Below, piece after piece: positions 58,565-64,000 of a stretch of DNA of 64,000 nt. This stretch comes from an uncultured Collinsella sp. (lineage in GTDB: Bacteria; Actinomycetota; Coriobacteriia; Coriobacteriales; Coriobacteriaceae). The DNA lies in NCBI GenBank assembly GCA_958435945.1, contig CAUBIC010000005.1, positions 1 to 64,000 on the forward strand, read 5' to 3'. The first letter of the stretch is position 1, and every line of letters begins with the position of its first letter. The notes under the pieces are model-generated. The model was given only the letters and a program-made list of their open reading frames with translations. It did not search any database and had not been told where the DNA came from. Position numbers and translations under genes: made by a program.

Positions 58565-60865
58565 ATGTTCGCTGCCGCCATCTCGCTCGTCGGTCTTGCG
58601 GCGACCGTCTACCTTGTCTTGCGCGAGGCCAAGGCCATTCGCGCTCAGTCGGGCACCGTTGCCAAAAGCGCTCTTGGGTGGAGCGTCGTCTTCGGCCTGT
58701 TCCAGGTCTTTTTGACTATTTGGGGCGCCATTGGCCTCGTCGCCCAAAACGAGCCGCTCGCCTTTGTGATGCTCATCCTGACCAACGCCATCCTCACCGG
58801 ATGCGCCTGGGCCAGCATCGCCCGCGATCGCATCGCCCCGCGCGTCTTTGCGTTCGCCAAGCCCGACGCCCCCGCCCCCACCGGCAAGCTCGCCCGCCTG
58901 CGCGGCGCCTTTGTGGGCAAGCCACTCGTCGCCGCCGTGCTGTGCCTGCTGCTCGCCGGCGTCTTTGCGCTGTTGGGCATGGAGGTCTCGTCCAACCACG
59001 ACTTTACCTGGGTCTACCCCCTGTGCATCCTGCTCGAGTGGGCCATCATCACCGTGCTCATGACCGGCTTGTTCTTCCTGTTCCAGCGCCACGGCGCAGC
59101 TCCGGCCGTCCTGGCCTTCGCCCTCTTTATCCTGGGCATTGCCGAGTTCTTCGTCATCACGTTTAAATCCATGCCCATCCAGCCGGGCGACCTTTCGGCC
59201 ATCTCCACCGCCGCCGCAGTCGCCGGCAACGGCTACACCTTCTCGATCTCGCTGTTCTGCGTGCTGTCCATGGGCTTTACCGCCATCGCCATGCTGCTAT
59301 GCGAGTACGCCGGCCTGGTCGCGCCGCATCGCCAGAAGGGCGCCGCCAACGCCAAGCGCATGCTGCTCACCAACCTGCTCGTCGCCGTGCTGTGCCTGGG
59401 CGGCGTGACCGCGCATGTTACGCTCATCGACTACTACAACACTCTCGGCATCACCGTCTACACCTGGCGCCCGCTCGAGAGCTACTGGCGCGAGGGCTAC
59501 CTGCCCGCTTTCATTAGCGCAGCGCAGTCCATCAAGCCGCCCAAACCCGCCGACTACTCCGTCGACGATGCCAAGGCCACGCTCAAAAAGTACGCCAAGG
59601 CCTACGACAAGTCCGACGCGGCCAAGAGCGACGAGCGCGCCGCCGCAAAGGAGCAGTTCGATAGCGAGAAGCCCACGGTCATCGCCATCATGAACGAGAC
59701 GTTCTCGGATCTGTCGATCTACCAGAACATGCGCGCCGGCTACGAGGGTCCGCAGTACTTTAAGAACCTGTCCGACTGCCTCAGCCGCGGCAAGCTCTAT
59801 GTGAGCGCCTACGGCGGCGGTACCGCCAATACCGAGTTTGAGTTTATGACCGGCAACTCCATGGCCAACCTGGGCTCGGGCGTGTACCCCTACACCATCT
59901 ACAACATGGAGACGACCGGGAACTTAGCCGAGCAGTTCAAGTCGCTCGGATATTCCACCACGGCCATGCATCCCAATCACGCGACCAACTGGAACCGTGA
60001 GAACGTCTACAAGGACTTTGGCTTTGACCAGTTCCTGTCCATCAACGATTTCCAGGGCGCCGATACCCTGCGCGGCATGGTGACCGACCAGGCTACCTAC
60101 GACAAGATTCTTGAGCTGCTCGACCAGAACGCCGATCCGCAGTTTATCTTCGACGTGACCATGCAGAACCACTCGGGCTACGATACGGGTCTGCTGCCGG
60201 TCGATAAGCAGATGCACCTGAATATCGACACGACCGATCTGGATGCCAAGACCGTCGAGGACGGCACGCTCTCCGATGTCGACGAGTATGTCTCGTGCAT
60301 CGAGCAGTCCGACCAGGCGCTTCGCTACTTCCTAAACGCCCTGAGCAAGCTCGACCGTAAGGTAGTCGTGGTGTTCTGGGGCGACCACCAGCCGTTCTTC
60401 CCGTCCAAGTTCAACGACAAGTGGTTTACCGGCGAAGACGACGCCACGCACCAGGAACGTCTGTGGCAGACCGACTACATCATCTGGGCCAACTACGACG
60501 TTGCCGGCTGCGACCAGACAAGCGAGGTCGACGACCTGTCCACCAACTACCTGTCCACGCAGCTGATGCAGCTGATCGGCGCACCGCTGACCGACTATCA
60601 GAAGGCGCACATGACGCTGCGCGAGTCGCTGCCCGCTATCAACTCCGTGGGCTACGAGGACGCCAGCCTGCGCTGGGCGCTCTCCTCCAACGTCACCGGT
60701 GACGACGCCGCTGCCGCAGCCGCAACCAAGGCGCGCGAGGATTACGCCAAGATGCAGTACTACGAGATGTTCCGCGACGGCAAGAACGTCTACACCGAGC
60801 ACTTCCAGACCGAGGCCAACGAAACCGACCCCAACCTGGCACCGGGTACGACCAAGATCAAGTAG
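58565..60865 (+). CDS. LTA synthase/MdoB-like sulfatase-fold enzyme
   Basis: Membrane phosphoglycerol (or phosphoethanolamine) transferase, 766 residues. An N-terminal block of six or so helices (residues 1-310) is followed by an extracellular sulfatase-fold domain. The catalytic nucleophile is Thr in IMNETFSDL, AYGGGTANTEFEFMTG is the conserved LtaS-type segment, and the metal-binding WGDHQPFFP comes later. The C-terminal 90 residues are Ala/Lys/Glu-rich. GTGAGGAG lies 8 bases upstream of the ATG at 58565. It is probably involved in lipoteichoic-acid-like polymer synthesis; the exact polymer is unknown. Confidence 0.9.
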   Translation: MFAAAISLVGLAATVYLVLREAKAIRAQSGTVAKSALGWSVVFGLFQVFLTIWGAIGLVAQNEPLAFVMLILTNAILTGCAWASIARDRIAPRVFAFAKPDAPAPTGKLARLRGAFVGKPLVAAVLCLLLAGVFALLGMEVSSNHDFTWVYPLCILLEWAIITVLMTGLFFLFQRHGAAPAVLAFALFILGIAEFFVITFKSMPIQPGDLSAISTAAAVAGNGYTFSISLFCVLSMGFTAIAMLLCEYAGLVAPHRQKGAANAKRMLLTNLLVAVLCLGGVTAHVTLIDYYNTLGITVYTWRPLESYWREGYLPAFISAAQSIKPPKPADYSVDDAKATLKKYAKAYDKSDAAKSDERAAAKEQFDSEKPTVIAIMNETFSDLSIYQNMRAGYEGPQYFKNLSDCLSRGKLYVSAYGGGTANTEFEFMTGNSMANLGSGVYPYTIYNMETTGNLAEQFKSLGYSTTAMHPNHATNWNRENVYKDFGFDQFLSINDFQGADTLRGMVTDQATYDKILELLDQNADPQFIFDVTMQNHSGYDTGLLPVDKQMHLNIDTTDLDAKTVEDGTLSDVDEYVSCIEQSDQALRYFLNALSKLDRKVVVVFWGDHQPFFPSKFNDKWFTGEDDATHQERLWQTDYIIWANYDVAGCDQTSEVDDLSTNYLSTQLMQLIGAPLTDYQKAHMTLRESLPAINSVGYEDASLRWALSSNVTGDDAAAAAATKAREDYAKMQYYEMFRDGKNVYTEHFQTEANETDPNLAPGTTKIK

Positions 60866-60886
60866 CGGGTCACTCATAACTGAAAC

Positions 60887-61096
60887 GTCTGTCCGGGCGG
60901 AGGCATATAAGGTTCCCTGCTCGGACAGTCCTGCGCAAGACGGGGGCCACATTAAGTGGCCCCCTTTGCGTGCGGAACTCGCGATGAACCTTATATGCCT
61001 CCGCCCGGACAGACGCCCTGTTGTTGGAGCGCGGCTTGTCATGGGGGAATCTGCTGAACATATATAAGTTGAAGGCCACGTCATGTGGCCTTCTTT
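60887..61096. repeat. 29-bp perfect inverted repeat with nested terminator hairpins
   Basis: GTCTGTCCGGGCGGAGGCAT... (60887-60915) is exactly inverted at 60986-61014. Inside is GGGGGCCAC / GTGGCCCCC (60942-60964) followed by TTT, a probable terminator of the LTA-synthase-like gene. Just beyond, GAAGGCCAC / GTGGCCTTC (61071-61093) with TTTGTTT is a second terminator-like hairpin of similar design. Confidence 0.75.
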
Positions 61097-61101
61097 GTTT
61101 G

Positions 61102-61409
61102 CGGAAAGTGTGTCCCGGAATTCTTGTCTGGAATGGGATGCAGTTTCCGCTTGGGACCCGATTGGGAAAGTGCGTCCCACTTTGGGGGCTGATTCTGGGA
61201 CGTGGTTTCCGGTTGGCTCTCATTGGGAAAGTTCATCCCATTTCTCGGCCTAATTATGGGACGCAGTTTCCCGTTGAGGACCCTTTGGGAAAGTGCGTCC
61301 CGGTCTGGGCGCTCAAACTGGGATGGATTTTCCGGATGAGGGCTTGACGGAAAATGTGTCCCGTTCCGGGCGCTAATTGTGGGATGCAGTTTCCGCTTGC
61401 GGAGTCTCC
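61102..61409. repeat. Five tandem 61-62-bp hairpin units
   Basis: Units start at 61102, 61164, 61225, 61287 and 61348. Each holds a GGGAAAGTGCGTCCC-type arm followed about 20 bases later by its approximate inverse, TGGGACGCAGTTTCCC, so each unit folds on itself. Units differ by point changes, many of which keep G-C or G-T pairing. No coding frame is credible here. Confidence 0.85.
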
Positions 61410-61418
61410 ACTCAACAG

Positions 61419-61456
61419 AAAACCCGGGTGGCCTGTTTTTTGGCTACCCGGGTTTT
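61419..61456. terminator. Bidirectional terminator
   Basis: AAAACCCGGGTGGCC and GGCTACCCGGGTTTT form a 15-bp stem with one mismatch around a T-rich loop. It can end the surface-protein transcript on the minus strand (run into TTTT) and any plus-strand read-through. Confidence 0.85.
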
Positions 61457-61482
61457 GGGTTGTCGATATGTTCGACTGGCTA

Positions 61483-64000
61483 CTAGTGGGTCTTGCGGCG
61501 CTTGATCAGCATGATGAGGGCTATCACTACGAGCGTTGCTCCCGCTGCTGCTGCGGTGGCGACTAGGGCGAATGTTTGGTCGCCGGTGTTTGCGAGGTTC
61601 TTCGCTGTGGTCGTAGTCTTGACCTTGGTGTCGGTCTTAGCTCCGTTGTCGGACTTGGGCTTGTCCGGGTTCGTCGGGATCTCAGGAGTCTCGGGGTCCT
61701 TTGAGCCTTCGGAATCGGTTGGGCCGGCGGTGTTTACCAGCGTATGGTCCAGGAACTTCTTGGCGCCCGCACTTGCCTGTGAGAACAGGCGGCGCGTGCG
61801 GATCGGGGTGGCGTTCACCGTTGTGGGCGCCGTCTCCTCGGCCTCGATATTCACGAGCGTCGTGCCGGTGTCGAGGCCCACGTCGTTGTATCCCACGTGG
61901 CAGTAATACTGCGCACCGTCATCGTCTGCGGTCAGGTCAATCTCGAGCTTTGAGGCCGTTCCAGCCGCGAGGTTGCCATCGGCACCCACGAGCTTAAACT
62001 CTGTCTCGCCGCGGCCCTTGCGGTACCACATATAGGTCGGTGCCAGCCCTGTTTCTCTATCGTCGGCACCGAGTTGCTTCACATGGCCAATCGCCGAGAG
62101 CGTCAGGTGGCTTCCCGCCGCGCGCTCAACCGAAGAGTCGTATCCAAGATCCGACCCCTCCGCAGCATCCGCCGCAGGTCCACTCACGGTCATCGTCATG
62201 CCATCGGGCATGGTCTTGACCGTGATGATTGCCGAGCGAATACCTGTTTCGGTCGTGGATCCATTCTTAACGGCGGCGATGGCGAATCGATACTCCGTAT
62301 TGGGCTGCAGCCCATCCCACTTGAGCGAGGTCTGCGTGTTGTCGGCAATCTTCCAGCTATTGACGACCGCATCCGCCGCATTGCTCTGCAGCATGCCCAC
62401 GCCGTAGCTAAAGCCACTCTTGTTTGCGAGTACATCGTCCCAGCTAAACGTAACGCTGGTCGAATCGACGGCGTTTGCCGTAAAGCCCGTCACGGCCGGC
62501 GCGTCGGGCATCTCGACGTCCTTAACGTCATAGCCCACGATCCAGAACTGGTCGGTGTCCTTGGTGCCGAGCTTGTCGCCCGAGTCTGCCTCGAACTTGT
62601 CGACATCCACCGCGTTGACGCCCAGACGCCACACAAAACCGTACTTGCCCTGCGAGGCCTCGGGCAGGTTGTCGACGGTGCCGCCGTATTCGGTCGATTC
62701 ACTCGAGGAGTTACCCGTAGTAAAGCCGGCGTTGGCACCAAAGCACAGGCCGCCAAACAACTCGTGCTTTGCGAGCTTCGCGCCCATGACAACGCTGCCG
62801 TTCAGCGTCAAGCCGAGCTCGAGCTCCTGCTCCTTGCCCTCCTCGACTTCGATGGTCTGCTCAATGCTCGCCCCCGACTGCGCGGCGGCGCCGTTAAACC
62901 CATCGTGCGTGTAGGCGCGCGTTACGCCAGGCTTGCCCAGGCCAAAGGAATCCCCAACGGGAGTCTCGCCGTTGAGCGTCGTTTGATAGGTTCCGGGTTC
63001 TCCCGACCGGTTGGTCAAAAAGTAGCTGAGCGGCGTCATATTGTGCTGTTTGGCAATGCGGTCATAGGCCTCGACATTAACGACCGAGGTCTGCGCGCCG
63101 AGCGACACGGGCGCCGCCATCACGCCCTTACCACCAGTTTCCTCATTTTCGATCTCATACTCGTAATAGACCATCGGAATCGTGTAGAGCACGGTCTTGT
63201 CACCCTCGCCGGCATGCGACTCATAGCTTACGCTTGCGCTGACCGTGCGCTCGCTCCGGTAGTCATAGCATCCCTCGGCGGCAAAATCGACTGAAGCATT
63301 CATCGCGACCAGGGGCGGACCGGTCTGCACCTCGACGGCAACGCCCAACTCGGCGCCAATGGTATAGCCCTGGGATGTCCCCGTGCCCTTTTCCTCTCCG
63401 TATGACGTGCCGCCCAACACCAGATAGCCGTATGCCTGCTCCAGATCCTCAACATAGGGCGCATCCTGCAGCACGGCAAGCACGCGCGGGTTGGTATAGA
63501 CCTTGTAGCGGTCCTTGTACGTGATCTTGACGCTGTCGTTGTCGACATCGGGCAGCGCGAGCGAGATAAATGTGCCGTAGGTAGTGCCGCGACGGTTGCT
63601 CTCGCTAATCACCTGCTCCTCGCCGCGGCGCACCTTTCCGTTCTCGTCGAGCGAAAAATGCGAGGCGGTCATCCAATAGTAGTCATCGTTCTTGCGCAGG
63701 TCCTCGTCGCGGTGCTTGCCCACCACGGCGATAAAGCTCTCGTTATAGCGGTCCGAACCCGAGACGCTGCCCGCCTTGACGTCGCTGATCCACACCTGCT
63801 CTATACCCTTGTGGTCATGCTTGTTGCTGCTGTTGTATTGCTGACCGCTCATGCTCATGGTTCCGACCATGGACCCCAAGCCCTGAGCCCCGCTCTGTGC
63901 CGTGTTGCAGGCAAAGTCGCGGAACACATCGCCGCCCACGAGCACCTCGTCGACCGCCAGCTGCTCGGACAGGCCGTCAAGGTTGGCAGTGGCAAGGGCA
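61483..64000 (-). CDS. Sortase-anchored surface protein, 5' end beyond window
   Basis: The reading frame is open to the window end, so the N-terminus is missing; at least 839 residues are visible. The C-terminus is a wall-sorting signal: LANTGD, a hydrophobic helix (FALVATAAAAGATLVVIALIMLI) and KRRKTH. Upstream are a fibronectin-type-III-like domain (PAVTGFTANAVDSTSVTFSWDDV ... LQPNTEYRFAIAAV) and an Ig-like segment (TYMWYRKGRGETEF ... DDGAQYYCHVGY). A large beta-rich N-terminal part follows no family I recognise. It may take part in host or mucin interaction, but this is inference. Confidence 0.88.
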   Translation of the reverse strand, partial: ALATANLDGLSEQLAVDEVLVGGDVFRDFACNTAQSGAQGLGSMVGTMSMSGQQYNSSNKHDHKGIEQVWISDVKAGSVSGSDRYNESFIAVVGKHRDEDLRKNDDYYWMTASHFSLDENGKVRRGEEQVISESNRRGTTYGTFISLALPDVDNDSVKITYKDRYKVYTNPRVLAVLQDAPYVEDLEQAYGYLVLGGTSYGEEKGTGTSQGYTIGAELGVAVEVQTGPPLVAMNASVDFAAEGCYDYRSERTVSASVSYESHAGEGDKTVLYTIPMVYYEYEIENEETGGKGVMAAPVSLGAQTSVVNVEAYDRIAKQHNMTPLSYFLTNRSGEPGTYQTTLNGETPVGDSFGLGKPGVTRAYTHDGFNGAAAQSGASIEQTIEVEEGKEQELELGLTLNGSVVMGAKLAKHELFGGLCFGANAGFTTGNSSSESTEYGGTVDNLPEASQGKYGFVWRLGVNAVDVDKFEADSGDKLGTKDTDQFWIVGYDVKDVEMPDAPAVTGFTANAVDSTSVTFSWDDVLANKSGFSYGVGMLQSNAADAVVNSWKIADNTQTSLKWDGLQPNTEYRFAIAAVKNGSTTETGIRSAIITVKTMPDGMTMTVSGPAADAAEGSDLGYDSSVERAAGSHLTLSAIGHVKQLGADDRETGLAPTYMWYRKGRGETEFKLVGADGNLAAGTASKLEIDLTADDDGAQYYCHVGYNDVGLDTGTTLVNIEAEETAPTTVNATPIRTRRLFSQASAGAKKFLDHTLVNTAGPTDSEGSKDPETPEIPTNPDKPKSDNGAKTDTKVKTTTTAKNLANTGDQTFALVATAAAAGATLVVIALIMLIKRRKTH

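Noticed and set aside
61102..61409. CRISPR array
   Set aside because: The repeats are contiguous, diverged and each self-complementary, with no unique spacers and no cas genes.
61021..61566. Short plus-strand frames in the tandem-hairpin region
   Set aside because: The repetitive low-complexity peptides come from the 62-bp repeat, not from coding selection.

Overview
The window is about 64 kb of a high-GC, gene-dense chromosome. Gene content, operon layout and the gut-type repeat landscape suggest a Coriobacteriia member, most probably Collinsella; this is inference, because no rRNA gene or other decisive marker is present. I recognise about 50 protein genes. I see no tRNA or rRNA gene, no insertion sequence with a transposase, no prophage and no CRISPR array.

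Layout. 1-7.4 kb: a phosphohexomutase, a homocysteine methyltransferase behind a DtxR/MntR-type regulator, divergent pepT, then murA followed by an LCP cell-wall ligase. 7.4-14.4 kb: the complete F-type ATP synthase operon atpI-B-E-F-H-A-G-D-C on the minus strand, with a recognisable promoter and terminator. 14.5-21.4 kb: upp, glpK, a Sua5/TsaC-type gene, a HicAB toxin-antitoxin pair with a palindromic operator, prmC and prfA. 21.7-29.8 kb: an M20 peptidase, a polar amino-acid ABC importer (binding lipoprotein, permease, ATPase), an aldose-epimerase-like protein, a bitopic acidic protein and an MFS exporter. 29.8-33.4 kb: two AAA/DUF4143 ATPases flanking a low-molecular-weight tyrosine phosphatase; each ATPase has three repeats phased at exactly 33 bp in front of it. 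33.4-45.4 kb: a TIGR04076 protein and a pyridoxal-kinase-like gene, a MarR regulator with a heterodimeric ABC exporter, a GGDEF protein, and a LysR gene divergent from an SDR / OFA-type MFS / Gfo-Idh operon. 45.7-52.5 kb: tex, a transaldolase-like gene, a HAD phosphatase and a fused RlmKL methyltransferase whose first methyltransferase half has lost its motifs. 52.5-57.3 kb: a KdpDE-like two-component pair, a small membrane protein and the potassium transporter Kup. 57.4-64 kb: a nitroreductase, an LTA-synthase-like sulfatase-fold enzyme, a tandem-hairpin intergenic region and the end of a sortase-anchored surface protein that runs off the window.

The least ordinary content is in the intergenic DNA. 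(1) A composite structured repeat of about 200 bp has five full copies and one truncated copy. Its long stem differs in sequence between copies but stays paired, and in five of six cases it sits directly on the stop codon of a gene. (2) A second foldback family has a shared AAAACCGCAGGTAGAC core and unrelated outer arms. (3) Short palindromes form two families: 33-bp GTGACAAAGG hairpins with compensatory changes, and 56-bp TAGCCGTTGGGG palindromes. (4) Five head-to-tail 62-bp hairpin units lie between the LTA-synthase-like gene and the surface-protein gene. (5) Each DUF4143 ATPase gene has its own 33-bp-phased operator-like array. Items 1, 2 and 5 are the best candidates for undescribed systems.
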